DNA of 64,000 bases, taken from the NCBI GenBank assembly GCA_020633675.1, contig JACKDE010000004.1, forward strand, positions 682,001 through 746,000, read 5' to 3'. Below are positions 16,917 through 25,977 of the stretch, piece by piece. The stretch is from Deferribacteres bacterium (GTDB lineage Bacteria; Zhuqueibacterota; Zhuqueibacteria; Zhuqueibacterales; Geothermadaptataceae). A program made the translations under genes and the position numbers. The notes under the pieces are model-generated. The model did not search any database. It was not told the origin of the DNA and was given only the letters and a program-made list of their open reading frames with translations. Numbering within the stretch: the first letter of the stretch is position 1; each line of letters opens with the position of its first letter.

Positions 16917-18002
16917 ATGCAAATAGGAATTGTCGGACTTCCCCTTTCCGGGAAAACCACCCTTTTCAATGCGCTGACCGGCAAGCGGGAATCGACCGGA
17001 TTCGGCACGGGCAGCCGGGATAAACATGTAGCCGTCGTCAAAGTTCCGGATGCCCGGCTCGATCAACTGCACGCTCTGGTGCCGGATGCGCGCAAGGTGC
17101 AGACCACCATCGAATACCTCGACATGGCGGGGGTCGAGAAAGGCAGTGGCCAATCCGGATTTGACGCACAGTTTTTAGGTGATTTGCGCCAGGCGGACGC
17201 TTTGCTGCTGGTGATCCGCGGCTTTGACAACGAAGCCATCCCACACGCCGACGGCAGCGTTGATGCGCACCGCGACTTCAGCTCCATTTCCGATGAGTTT
17301 CTGCTCTCCGATTTGGCTGTGGTCGAAAACCGGCTCGGACGGCTCGAGCAGCAGATCCGCAAAACCAAAACCGACGCTCTTGAAAAGGAGCGGGCTCTGC
17401 TGCAACGCTGCAACGCCTGCCTGGAAGAAGGCAATCATCTGCGCTCGATGGAGCTCAGCGATGAAGAATTGAAGACCTTGCGCGGCTTCCAGTTTTTGAC
17501 CTTGAAGCCAACTCTGGTCGCCATCAATATCAGTGAATCGGACATCCCCGGTTCAGAACAAATCGAAGCAGCATTCCGGGAAAAGCATCAGAGCGCAAAG
17601 ACCGATTTCATTGCACTCTCCGCCGAAATCGAGATGGAAATTGCGCAGCTCAGCGGAGAAGATGCAGCCCTTTTTCTCGAAGAAATGTCGATCAAAGAAG
17701 CGGCGCTAACTCGCATGATCCGCTATTCGCACAATTTGCTCGGCCTGATCACGTTCTTCACTTTTGGCGAAAACGAAGTGCGCTCATGGACGCTCAGACA
17801 GGGCTACACGGCGCGGCAGGCCGCAGGTGAAATTCATTCTGATATGGAGCGTGGCTTTATCCGGGCAGAAACAGCTGCCTTCGATGCTTTGCTGCAAAAT
17901 AAATCTCTTGCAAAATGCCGCGAAGCAGGAGCATTGCGGTTAGAGGGGAAAGAGTATATTGTAAAGGATGGCGACGTGATCACTTTTCGATTCAACGTGT
18001 AA
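16917..18002 (+). CDS. ychF: YchF/Obg-family P-loop NTPase
   Basis: At 361 residues it has the normal YchF length. The G1 loop is GLPLSGKTTLFNAL instead of the usual GxPNVGKST; the G3-like DMAGVEKGSG is present, and the NxxE-type base-recognition motif appears as NISESD, the YchF signature linked to ATP preference. The C terminus carries the YchF TGS-like domain (TFFTFGENEVRSWTLRQGYT, then IHSDMERGFIRAE). YchF proteins bind ribosomes and act in translation and stress. The ATG is preceded by TTAGGAAATG. The stop is one base before the start of the next gene, so the two are probably co-transcribed. The altered P-loop suggests a divergent YchF subgroup or a second paralogue. Confidence 0.9.
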   Translation: MQIGIVGLPLSGKTTLFNALTGKRESTGFGTGSRDKHVAVVKVPDARLDQLHALVPDARKVQTTIEYLDMAGVEKGSGQSGFDAQFLGDLRQADALLLVIRGFDNEAIPHADGSVDAHRDFSSISDEFLLSDLAVVENRLGRLEQQIRKTKTDALEKERALLQRCNACLEEGNHLRSMELSDEELKTLRGFQFLTLKPTLVAINISESDIPGSEQIEAAFREKHQSAKTDFIALSAEIEMEIAQLSGEDAALFLEEMSIKEAALTRMIRYSHNLLGLITFFTFGENEVRSWTLRQGYTARQAAGEIHSDMERGFIRAETAAFDALLQNKSLAKCREAGALRLEGKEYIVKDGDVITFRFNV

Positions 18003-18003
18003 C

Positions 18004-19065
18004 ATGAAAAAGCAAGTATTCATCGGGCTCCTCATCAGCGCGGTGTTTCTGTACCTGGCGTTCAGAAACGTCAACATTCCAGAGATGGTCGAAGCGCTGG
18101 AAAAAGCGAATTATTGGTGGCTGTTGCCGGGCATCGTTATGATGTTCATCAGTCTGGGCATCCGCGCGTACCGCTGGCAGTTTTTTCTGCTCTCCATCGC
18201 CAAAGTGCCCATCAAGAAGCTGTTTTCGTCGATGATGATCGGCTATATGGCCAATAACGTTCTGCCACTGCGTCTCGGCGAAATCATGCGTGCACTCGCC
18301 ATTGGCAATTCAGCGAAAATTTCACGTACGTCGGCGTTTGCAACCATCCTGGTCGAGCGCATCATCGATGTGATTTCACTGTTGATGATTCTCGGTTTCA
18401 CCGTTTTTTTTCACGAATTCCCCCCCAATATCAAAAATGCCGGTCTCATCATATTTGCAGGTTCGGTGCTGTTAGTTGTATTCATCGTGCTGTTGATGGA
18501 GAAAACCGACAGAACGATCCGCTTTGTCTGGTGGCTGGGTTCCCCCCTGCCGCGCAGAATCCGCAAAAGCATCAATAAAAACTTGCGCAAATTCCTTGGC
18601 GGTTTCGAGGTTTTCCGGCAGACGCAGCATTACCCTACCATTATCGTTCAAAGTATCTTGTTGTGGGTATTGTATGGCGGCATCATCTATGTCACCTTTT
18701 TCGCCTTCGATTTGAAAATTGAAGAGAATTCGCAAATGATTGTCAGCCTGGTGATTTTGGTGATGATCAGCATCGGTATCATGATTCCGTCATCGCCCGG
18801 TTTTATCGGCACGTACCACTATCTTTGCCAGCAGGGCCTGGCTCTGTTCGGTGTGGCCGAGACCGATGCATTGAGCTTCGCCATCGTGCTGCATGTCAGC
18901 AACTACATCCCGATGACACTGGTTGGATTCTATTATTTTTGGCGTGAGAACATGAATTTCAGTGATGCTCTCGCCGAAAAGAAAAATTTAGTGGAAAACA
19001 ACAGCAATGGCGAAAAGCCATCGAACGACCTGAGTCAAAACAATCAAAATAGCCCGTCTTCGTAA
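18004..19065 (+). CDS. Flippase-like integral membrane protein (lysylphosphatidylglycerol synthase TM/UPF0104 family)
   Basis: The protein has about eight hydrophobic helices and the family hallmarks YMANNVLPLRLGE and RTSAFATILVERIIDV near the middle, then PSSPGFIGTYHY in the last third. The family includes the membrane part of MprF and AglD-like flippases, which move lipid-linked substrates across the membrane. There is no C-terminal LPG-synthase catalytic domain, so it is a stand-alone flippase-type protein with unknown substrate. The polar tail (about 35 residues) is low-complexity Asn/Ser-rich. It starts one base after the ychF stop and is probably translated in coupling. Confidence 0.9.
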   Translation: MKKQVFIGLLISAVFLYLAFRNVNIPEMVEALEKANYWWLLPGIVMMFISLGIRAYRWQFFLLSIAKVPIKKLFSSMMIGYMANNVLPLRLGEIMRALAIGNSAKISRTSAFATILVERIIDVISLLMILGFTVFFHEFPPNIKNAGLIIFAGSVLLVVFIVLLMEKTDRTIRFVWWLGSPLPRRIRKSINKNLRKFLGGFEVFRQTQHYPTIIVQSILLWVLYGGIIYVTFFAFDLKIEENSQMIVSLVILVMISIGIMIPSSPGFIGTYHYLCQQGLALFGVAETDALSFAIVLHVSNYIPMTLVGFYYFWRENMNFSDALAEKKNLVENNSNGEKPSNDLSQNNQNSPSS

Positions 19066-19077
19066 AATCGAATAAAA

Positions 19078-19956
19078 ATGGCGAAAGTTCTCCTGCTTTT
19101 TTGCGACGGCATCGGCCTTGGAATGGATGAGGCCGCCAGCAATCCTTTTGCAAAATTTCGCTCCCCCTATCTGCCTTTCTATCAGAATGGCTACGACACG
19201 TCTTTGCCGCATGATGGTATTTTGATCCCCACCGCCGCTGACATGGGCATGCCGGGACTGCCGCAAAGCGCCACCGGCCAGACCGCACTATTCTGCGGCG
19301 TCGCCAGTGCGCAGATGGTCGGCCGGCATATTTCCGGATTCCCATCGCCATCGCTGCGCAAAATCATCGACGCACACAGTATTTTTCGCAAGCTGCGCGA
19401 CAAAGGCCGTACAGCCACGTTCGCCAATGCTTTGTCGCAAGACTATTTCGAACGTCTGGGTGAGCGTATCTCCGCCACGGCGCGTGCACAGCGGGCCGGC
19501 GGTTTTGCCCCGCGCATGCTCGACGATCTGCACCGCTTCAATGCGGTCTCGCACGATTTCACCAATTCCTTTCTGCGCAAGCGCGGCTATAATGTGCCGC
19601 AATTTACGATTGCGCAAAGTGCTGAAATACTCGCGCGCATCGTCGATGAAGTCGATTTTTGTCTATTTGAATTCATTTTGAGTGATCAGGCAGGTCACAA
19701 GCAGGATTTCGAAGTCGCACTCGGCTTGATCGACAATTTACAGAATTTTCTCGCTCAATTGCTGCCACAACTCGATTTGCAGCAGACAACGGTTATTTTG
19801 AGCAGCGATCATGGCAACATGGAAGATTTAAGTGTCAAAACCCACACCCGGAATTTCGTGCCAACGTGCATTTGGGGTCGAAACCATCACCAAGCCGCTT
19901 CCCAAATCGCCGCCATCGAACAAATCACCCCTACAATTTTAAAGCTTCTCGATTAA
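19078..19956 (+). CDS. Alkaline-phosphatase-superfamily metalloenzyme (phosphomutase-like)
   Basis: The N terminus LLLFCDGIGLG carries the first metal-binding Asp; PQSATGQTALFCG places the Ser/Thr nucleophile as in phosphopentomutase and cofactor-independent phosphoglycerate mutases; SDQAGHKQD, SDHGNMED and KTHTRNFVP supply the remaining metal ligands. At 292 residues it lacks the cap domain of a full iPGM. The family acts on phosphoryl groups, but the substrate here is unknown. It follows the flippase gene by 12 bases and closes a three-gene operon ended by the hairpin at 19977-20040. Confidence 0.85.
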   Translation: MAKVLLLFCDGIGLGMDEAASNPFAKFRSPYLPFYQNGYDTSLPHDGILIPTAADMGMPGLPQSATGQTALFCGVASAQMVGRHISGFPSPSLRKIIDAHSIFRKLRDKGRTATFANALSQDYFERLGERISATARAQRAGGFAPRMLDDLHRFNAVSHDFTNSFLRKRGYNVPQFTIAQSAEILARIVDEVDFCLFEFILSDQAGHKQDFEVALGLIDNLQNFLAQLLPQLDLQQTTVILSSDHGNMEDLSVKTHTRNFVPTCIWGRNHHQAASQIAAIEQITPTILKLLD

Positions 19957-19976
19957 TCCGGGCATCGCAAAGAAAT

Positions 19977-20040
19977 AAAAAAAGCCTGCTTGAATCAACC
20001 ACATCGTCGATGAAAACGTGGCAGCTCAAACAGGCTTTAT
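19977..20040. terminator. Bidirectional terminator between convergent genes
   Basis: AAAAAAAGCCTG pairs with CAGGCTTTAT, with a second paired block TTGA/TCAA after one mismatch and a possible inner CCAC/GTGG stem. It lies between the phosphomutase-like gene and the Fe-S carrier gene, which converge. Confidence 0.7.
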
Positions 20041-20065
20041 TGTGCTCACTTCAGAAAGCTTCAAA

Positions 20066-20389
20066 TCAGGCGGAAAACGATGAGCCGCAGCCACAGGTGC
20101 GAACGGCGTTCGGATTGTTGAACGTGAAGCCTTTGCCGCTCAGGCCGTCGGTGAAATCGAGCTCAGTGCCATCGAGGTACATGTAGCTTTTCGAATCGAT
20201 CACAACTTCAACGCCGTTGAGAGCGAGCACACGATCGTTTGGGGTGGTATCTTTTTCCAAAGTCAGGAAATAGCTCAAGCCCGAGCAACCGCCGCCCTGC
20301 ACACCCATGCGCAGTTTCAATTCGGCGTCATTTTCCTGGGTAATAATTCTTTTGATTTCGCCAGCTGCTTTATCTGTTACTGTAATCAT
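20066..20389 (-). CDS. A-type iron-sulfur carrier protein (HesB/IscA/ErpA family)
   Basis: The 107-residue product shows the three conserved cysteines of A-type carriers: GGGCSGLSY and the C-terminal CGCGSSF. These proteins bind and deliver Fe-S clusters or iron to apo-enzymes. The window encodes a client of that type, the aconitase-like enzyme at 60455. AGGAG lies upstream of the ATG. It is a single gene, convergent with the operon on its left. Whether it is IscA, SufA or ErpA cannot be decided from sequence alone. Confidence 0.93.
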   Translation of the reverse strand: MITVTDKAAGEIKRIITQENDAELKLRMGVQGGGCSGLSYFLTLEKDTTPNDRVLALNGVEVVIDSKSYMYLDGTELDFTDGLSGKGFTFNNPNAVRTCGCGSSFSA

Positions 20390-20815
20390 GATTTTCTCCT
20401 GCTATTTCATTTGAATTCGCTCAAAGCCCGAACTTCAAAAATAGTTAATCCATGCAAATATGTCAATAGAAATTCCGGATTGCGATTCCCGGGCAACACC
20501 AGCAGTGCAGACCATTGCCTGCTCCGTTTGCCGGAACAGCGCTTGTCCTTTGCAACAAAAATCCATGCTGCTTATTCCATTTCTTGCAGATCAATCGCTT
20601 GTAAAAGTCGATATTTTTTTTTATGATAGGCACTTCAATCTGAAATGGCATCTTCTTATAGATCGCCGCAGTAACTATTCAGCTGCCATACTGGAAGTGT
20701 GCATTTTGATCACAAGTCTGAACTTCCTGCGAGCACCTGGCAACAAATTGCGAATAGATTCCTCCCGGAACGACTAAAAGGTCAATAATTACGTGCCACA
20801 CTACGGAAAACCAGC
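20390..20815. other. Divergent intergenic region
   Basis: The region separates the Fe-S carrier gene (minus) from menA (plus). It is AT-rich around 20590-20640. Overlapping short open frames here have no homology features or start signals, and no repeat or hairpin of note was seen. Confidence 0.35.
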
Positions 20816-21697
20816 ATGAGTGACAAGATAAAAGCCTGGCTTCTGGCCAGCCGCCCCAAAACACTCTGGGCAGCGATCAGCCCGGTCTTGATCGGCACCG
20901 CCATGGCGCAGGCCGACAGCCTGCTGCACTGGCCGTCCGCAATCACAGCACTGTTGGCAGCCATTTGCATTCAGATCGGCACTAATTTCGCCAATGACTA
21001 TTTCGACTATCTGAAAGGCACCGACACATCCGAACGCATCGGGCCAACCCGCGCCACCCAGGCAGGACTGATTCCGCCAACCAGCATGCGCAATGGCTTC
21101 ATTGCGATTTTCGGATTTGCCATGCTCCTGGGGCTGTATTTGGTCTGGCGCGGCGGCTGGATTATTGTGCTGATCGGCTCGGTGTCGATTTTTCTCGGCG
21201 TAATTTATACAGCCACTCGCTGGGCTCTGGCCTACACCGGCCTCGCTGACCTGTTTGTGCTGATCTTTTTTGGCCCGGTGGCCGTCGGCGGCACCTATTA
21301 CGTGCAAGCCTTGGCAATCGAGCCGGTGGTGCTGATCATGGGCCTGGCACCCGGGCTCATCTCGACTGCCATTCTCACGGTCAACAATCTGCGCGATCTC
21401 GAGCAGGACAAAAAAGCCGGCCGCAAAACCCTGGCGGTGCGCTTTGGCAGCAGCTTTGCCAAAATCGAGTACCTGCTCGCCATTTTGCTCGCATGCCTGC
21501 TCCCGCTGGCGTTGCTCATTTTCGCAGATGGCCGCTTTTATGCACTGTTGGCAACCTGCACCATTTTCATGGTGATTCCAGCTATCCGCACGGTATTTTT
21601 CCACAGCGATGGCGCAGTTCTCAACACGGTTTTGGCCAGCACCGGCCAGTTTCTATTGCTCTACAGCGTTGCCTTCTCTATCGGATGGATACTTTGA
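20816..21697 (+). CDS. menA: 1,4-dihydroxy-2-naphthoate polyprenyltransferase
   Basis: This UbiA-fold membrane protein of 293 residues has the N-terminal ASRPKTLWAAISPVLIGTA typical of MenA, the first Asp-rich motif NFANDYFDYLKGTD and the second NNLRDLEQDKKAGRKT. MenA attaches a polyprenyl chain to dihydroxynaphthoate at the membrane, giving demethylmenaquinone. menE follows after three bases, so the pair forms a small menaquinone operon. It supplies the quinone presumably used by the octaheme/cytochrome b operon at 36-40 kb. Confidence 0.93.
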   Translation: MSDKIKAWLLASRPKTLWAAISPVLIGTAMAQADSLLHWPSAITALLAAICIQIGTNFANDYFDYLKGTDTSERIGPTRATQAGLIPPTSMRNGFIAIFGFAMLLGLYLVWRGGWIIVLIGSVSIFLGVIYTATRWALAYTGLADLFVLIFFGPVAVGGTYYVQALAIEPVVLIMGLAPGLISTAILTVNNLRDLEQDKKAGRKTLAVRFGSSFAKIEYLLAILLACLLPLALLIFADGRFYALLATCTIFMVIPAIRTVFFHSDGAVLNTVLASTGQFLLLYSVAFSIGWIL

Positions 21698-21700
21698 GCG

Positions 21701-23140
21701 ATGCCATACCCCAGCGCACTTGACCGACTTGCGCAGCTCGCGCGCGAAACGCCCCTCGCTCCCGCACTCGTTTCTGATGCTTACACGTTTTCATATCAAC
21801 AATTGCAGCAAAAGGTGCTCATGGTTGCGGCGAACTTGCGCGCGCTCGGTCTCCAGCCCGGCGAGCGTGTGGCGATTTGTCTGCCGAACAGCGAAGCCTA
21901 TATCGTCTTGCTGTTGGCAATCCTGCGAAGTGGCGTTGTCGCAGTGCCCATCAGCACACGCTTTCCACATTCGCAGGCCGAACACATGTTGAATAACATC
22001 GGCGTGGGTAAGCTGATTTTTGACAACACCCCAAATGAAAATTGGTCACTCAAAGCTTTCGCTGTCAACGAAATTTTTGCAGAAATAGGCGACGGTGAAC
22101 TCAAAACAGCACTGCCCGCATTTGATCCGGCGAGCGACGCAACCGTTCTGTTCACTTCCGGCAGTTCCGGTCAACCCAAGGCGGTGCTGCACAGCCTGCA
22201 CAGCCACGATTTAAGCGCCATCGGCTCGAATGCCAATTTGTCCTTCGGGCCAGAAGATCGCTGGCTTTTGTCGCTGCCGCTCTACCACGTCGGCGGGCTT
22301 GGTATTCTCTTCCGCGCTATGCATGGCGGCGGCGCAATTGTGTTTTCGGATAACACCGATTTAGCCGCGGCCATCGCATCACACCGCATCACACATGCGT
22401 CGCTGGTGGCGACCCAGCTTTATCGAATAATGCAAAAATCTGACAGCCTGCCCAGACTTAAAACGCTCAAAGCTGTGCTTCTTGGCGGCAGCGCAATTCC
22501 ATCATCGTTGTTGCGCAAGGCAACGGAGCACAACCTGCCTGTTTTCACAACCTATGGCTCGACCGAAATGGCGTCGCAAGTGACCACCACGCCGCCCGAT
22601 TGCCCGCTTGAAAAGCTGTTCACTTCCGGCAAACCGCTTGCGCATCGGCAGGTGTGCATTTCGCCGGGTGGCGAGATTTTGGTGCGCGGCAGAACCCGCT
22701 TCAAAGGCTATCTCACACCGACTGGCCTGCTCGAGCCATTCGATGCCGAAGGCTGGTTTGCCACCGGCGACCTCGGCGGATTCGATGCTGACGGCTATTT
22801 GCACATGACCGGCCGCAAGGACAACATGTTCATTTCCGGCGGCGAAAACATTCAGCCCGAGGAAATCGAGCAAGCATTGTGTCAGATCGATGGCGTTCTG
22901 CAAGCGGTGGTCGTGCCGGTTGCGGATGACGAATTTGGCCAGCTTCCGGTAGCTTTTGTGCGCATGCAGGCAGGCATGCAAATCGACAGCGAAGCTATTC
23001 AACGCTGTCTCGCCGCCAAAATTGCGCGTTTTAAAATTCCGCGCCACATTTTCGCATGGCCCTTTCCCGAAACGCAAGCCGACATGAAAATCAACCGCCT
23101 CGAATTCACTGCCCGCGCAGTTGAGCTGATGGGGAAATAA
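21701..23140 (+). CDS. menE: o-succinylbenzoate-CoA ligase
   Basis: An ANL-superfamily adenylating enzyme of 479 residues: P-loop FTSGSSGQPKAV, LPLYHVGGLG (a hallmark of MenE), YGSTEMASQ, TGDLGGFDADGYLHMTGR, and ISGGENIQPEEIE. The C-terminal lysine region reads MKINRLEF. It activates o-succinylbenzoate to its CoA ester in menaquinone synthesis. Adjacency to menA supports this over other acyl-CoA ligases. Confidence 0.93.
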   Translation: MPYPSALDRLAQLARETPLAPALVSDAYTFSYQQLQQKVLMVAANLRALGLQPGERVAICLPNSEAYIVLLLAILRSGVVAVPISTRFPHSQAEHMLNNIGVGKLIFDNTPNENWSLKAFAVNEIFAEIGDGELKTALPAFDPASDATVLFTSGSSGQPKAVLHSLHSHDLSAIGSNANLSFGPEDRWLLSLPLYHVGGLGILFRAMHGGGAIVFSDNTDLAAAIASHRITHASLVATQLYRIMQKSDSLPRLKTLKAVLLGGSAIPSSLLRKATEHNLPVFTTYGSTEMASQVTTTPPDCPLEKLFTSGKPLAHRQVCISPGGEILVRGRTRFKGYLTPTGLLEPFDAEGWFATGDLGGFDADGYLHMTGRKDNMFISGGENIQPEEIEQALCQIDGVLQAVVVPVADDEFGQLPVAFVRMQAGMQIDSEAIQRCLAAKIARFKIPRHIFAWPFPETQADMKINRLEFTARAVELMGK

Positions 23141-23150
23141 GCTGGCTTTG

Positions 23151-23362
23151 TTTTGACAGGATTTACAGGATCCACCGGATCAATATTCTTGCATACTTTG
23201 CGAAAATGATCTGTGCTGTTGAAGATCTCCCGCCGAGCTTCTTAAAAGCTTCATTGACACTCTGCGCTTTCGCTGTAACTCTGTGGACTAAAATTTGTAA
23301 GTTGACGATTGTCAGATCAAAATTCTTTCAAAATCTGGTCAATCCAGTTCATCCTGTCAAAA
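23151..23362. repeat. Imperfect inverted repeat enclosing non-coding DNA
   Basis: TTTTGACAGGATTTACAGGA and following bases at 23151-23180 match the complement of 23333-23362 at 24 of 30 positions. The arms consist of 9-base words containing CAGGAT. The enclosed 150 bases carry no gene, so this intergenic stretch holds a MITE-like or decayed repeat. Confidence 0.6.
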
Positions 23363-23482
23363 TAACATCCCGCTCATGCCACCGCCAGTCCCGCTTATGC
23401 CCGTAGTGTTGGGCTTTTGCCCGATTTCTCTATTTTGCACATGACGAAAAAACCGTCACACCAAACAGAGAAAGGAAAATCT

Positions 23483-24682
23483 ATGGCGCACTTACCCAAC
23501 CAACGCCGCTACGATCTCGACTGGCTACGCGTACTCGCGTTTGCTTTGTTGATTTTGTTCCATACCGGCATGATGTTCAACACCTGGGGCTGGCATGTCA
23601 AAAACAACCAGACCAGCGTGCTGTTCGAGTACATCATGCGCTTTACGCACGAATGGCGCATGCCGCTGCTGTTCCTGATTTCCGGTGCGGCCATCTGGTT
23701 CGCGATGGATAAATATGCCGGGCGCAAGTTCATCGCCGAGCGGCACAAGCGCTTGCTCATACCGCTGCTGTTCGGTATGCTGTTCATCATCCCGCCGCAA
23801 GTATACCACGAGCGACTGTTTCAGGGCCAAATCTTCGAAAACTTTTGGCAATTCTACAAAACTATTTTCGAACTCACTCCCTATCCTGAAGGCAACTTCA
23901 GCTGGCACCATCTCTGGTATCTGCCCTATATTTTCACGTTCTCACTGATCATGTTCCCGGTTTTTCGGTACTTGAAGAGCGAATCCGGCAGGGCAAAATT
24001 GACCGCTTGTGTCGACTTTTTTGAAAAGGGCCAGCGCATTTTGGGGTGGTTCGTGCCAATTGCGATTTCTGAAATTGTGCTGCGACCGTTTTGGCCGGAC
24101 AATGCCAACAACCTGCTCGCGGACTGGGCACAGTTCAGCACCACTCTGTTAATTTTCTGCTTTGGGTTCATGCTGGCTTCGCACATTGGCATCTGGCAGG
24201 CTATCGAGCGCAATCGTTTCAAAGCACTGGCAGGGGCCAGCATCGCGACCTTCTGCCTGTACAGCATCTGGTACTCAGATTTGCAGGTCGCATCCGTCGC
24301 AGAGCTGGTTTTTTATCGCAGCTTGCGGATGTTTCATTTGTGGTGCTGGCTGCTGGTCTTTCTCGGTTTTGCCAAACGCCACCTCAATCGCAACCATCGC
24401 CATTTGAAATATGCCAACGAGGCGGTGTATCCGTTTTACATTTTGCACCAAACCATTACCGTCGTGTTCGGCTACTATATTGTCAACTGGCAGGCAAGCA
24501 TTGCTACAAAATTTTTGCTGGTGGCGGCGGTAACATTTTTGGGCTGCTGGCTACTGCTCGAAGGTGTCATTAAGCACAACAATCTGCTGCGGCTGGTTTT
24601 CGGCATGCGCCCCAAGCGAGCGGCTCAGTCAACAAATGCTTTGAAAACCGAGCCTGTGCGCGTATCTTTGAGCGTGGAATAG
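23483..24682 (+). CDS. Membrane acyltransferase, acyltransferase-3 (OafA/MdoC-like) family
   Basis: The ATG at 23483 has AGAAAGGAAAAT upstream and begins MAHLPNQRRYDLDWLRVLAF, the usual acyltransferase-3 start; the longer frame from 23417 adds an unlikely leader. About ten membrane helices follow, with the catalytic-type His in LILFHTGMMF and the conserved R/H-rich loop RMPLLFLISGAAIWF. Such enzymes O-acylate glycans, lipids or periplasmic glucans. The substrate is unknown. It stands alone between menE and a histidine kinase. Confidence 0.88.
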   Translation: MAHLPNQRRYDLDWLRVLAFALLILFHTGMMFNTWGWHVKNNQTSVLFEYIMRFTHEWRMPLLFLISGAAIWFAMDKYAGRKFIAERHKRLLIPLLFGMLFIIPPQVYHERLFQGQIFENFWQFYKTIFELTPYPEGNFSWHHLWYLPYIFTFSLIMFPVFRYLKSESGRAKLTACVDFFEKGQRILGWFVPIAISEIVLRPFWPDNANNLLADWAQFSTTLLIFCFGFMLASHIGIWQAIERNRFKALAGASIATFCLYSIWYSDLQVASVAELVFYRSLRMFHLWCWLLVFLGFAKRHLNRNHRHLKYANEAVYPFYILHQTITVVFGYYIVNWQASIATKFLLVAAVTFLGCWLLLEGVIKHNNLLRLVFGMRPKRAAQSTNALKTEPVRVSLSVE

Positions 24683-24775
24683 CCGAAAGCTGGCCTATTG
24701 AATATCGAATGTAGAATTTCGAACAAGATGTTGCTATGTTCTTTGATCTTCGTTTTTCGACCTTCCAATTCGAGA

Positions 24776-24843
24776 TTCCGTTTTCCGTTTTCCGTTTTCC
24801 GTTTTCCGTTTTCCGTTTTCCGTTTTCCGTTTTCCGTTTTCCG
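24776..24843. repeat. Heptanucleotide microsatellite (TTTTCCG, nine copies)
   Basis: Nine perfect head-to-tail copies of TTTTCCG occupy 24781-24843, preceded by a partial TTCCG. The array lies 26 bases upstream of the likely start of the sensor kinase gene. Confidence 0.95.
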
Positions 24844-24868
24844 CAAAATTAAAAACAAGCAAACCAAA

Positions 24869-25975
24869 ATGGCAACAACAACAAGTTCTTCAGGGCCCAA
24901 AAGTTTAAAAGTGTGGGTCGGAATTTTTTTGCTCGGCACGCTTATTGGGCTGGCCAACTTCAACCGCTTTACCACCGAAGAGTTGGCGCAAAACAACAAG
25001 CCGCCGATTGCCAAAATCTTCATCAACGAGATGACCGGCGCCTACACCATCCTGCTGCTTTTGCCGCCGCTGTTCGCCTTTTTTCGAAAATTTTCGCTGC
25101 GCCGCGGTCAGCTTGTCAAACTCATCCCACTGCACCTTTTGGCTTCTGTGGCTTTTGGCGCGAGCCACACGCTGCTGATGTTTTTGAGCCGCAAGCTGAT
25201 TTACTGGCTGGCGTTCGGAATCAATTACAACTATGGCCGCCTCGATATTCGCTTTCTGATGGAGTACAATCATCAAATCATCACCTACTGGGTAATGTAC
25301 GGCATTTTTTTCGCAGTCAATGCGTTTCGGGATATTCAGCGCCAAAAGCTACAGGCTTCGCAGTTGCAGGAGCAGCTCACCGCAGCGCGTTTGCAAGCCC
25401 TGCAAATGCAGCTCAACCCACATTTTTTGTTCAACACCCTCAATATGATTTCATCCACCATGTACGACAGCATCGAGAAGGCCGACGCCATGCTGACGCG
25501 CTTGAGTGATCTGCTGCGCGCCACGTTGGGCAGTGCGCAGACCGTACAGCACACGGTGGCCAGAGAGCTGGAATTGATCGATTTGTATATCGAAATCATG
25601 AAGGCGCGTTTTGATGACAAACTGCAATTTTCGCTCGACATTGATGCGCAAACGCAGAGCGCGCTAGTACCGAGCTTCATCCTGCAGCCGCTGGTCGAAA
25701 ACGCGATTTTGCACACCATGCAGGCGGTGCAGAAAGCCGAGATCGGCATTGTCAGCCAGCGCGATGGCGAAAGACTGGTGCTGATCGTCACCGACAACGG
25801 CCCCGGCATCGACGCCGGGCAGCAGGCCAACAACGACAAGGGCATCGGCCTGGCCAATACCCGCGAGCGCCTCGAAAAAATGTACGGCAGCGCCGCGCAC
25901 TTGAGCATGCAAAACATCGAGGACGGCGGGTTGAAAGTCGAAATCAAGCTGCCGTTTGTGGTTGAAAAAACGTAA
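24869..25975 (+). CDS. LytS-type sensor histidine kinase
   Basis: The likely start is the ATG at 24869; a longer frame from 24698 would translate the heptamer repeat into an improbable RFPFSVF array. Four hydrophobic segments form the N-terminal half, then a coiled stretch and the His_kinase domain with NPHFLFNTLN (phospho-His), LQPLVENAI (N-box) and DNGPGI, GIGLANTRERL (ATPase G-boxes). It should autophosphorylate and pass phosphate to the LytTR regulator encoded 250 bases downstream. The stimulus is unknown. The microsatellite just upstream could affect expression. Confidence 0.92.
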   Translation: MATTTSSSGPKSLKVWVGIFLLGTLIGLANFNRFTTEELAQNNKPPIAKIFINEMTGAYTILLLLPPLFAFFRKFSLRRGQLVKLIPLHLLASVAFGASHTLLMFLSRKLIYWLAFGINYNYGRLDIRFLMEYNHQIITYWVMYGIFFAVNAFRDIQRQKLQASQLQEQLTAARLQALQMQLNPHFLFNTLNMISSTMYDSIEKADAMLTRLSDLLRATLGSAQTVQHTVARELELIDLYIEIMKARFDDKLQFSLDIDAQTQSALVPSFILQPLVENAILHTMQAVQKAEIGIVSQRDGERLVLIVTDNGPGIDAGQQANNDKGIGLANTRERLEKMYGSAAHLSMQNIEDGGLKVEIKLPFVVEKT

Positions 25976-25977
25976 TC

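Noticed and set aside
20460..20777. A 105-codon open frame between the Fe-S carrier gene and menA
   Set aside because: It has no start signal, no domain-like pattern, and several overlapping frames of similar length exist in the same AT-rich stretch.
24698..24868. An upstream extension of the LytS-type kinase through the TTTTCCG array
   Set aside because: It would begin at a TTG without Shine-Dalgarno and encode a low-complexity RFPFSVF run; the ATG at 24869 gives the usual kinase N terminus.
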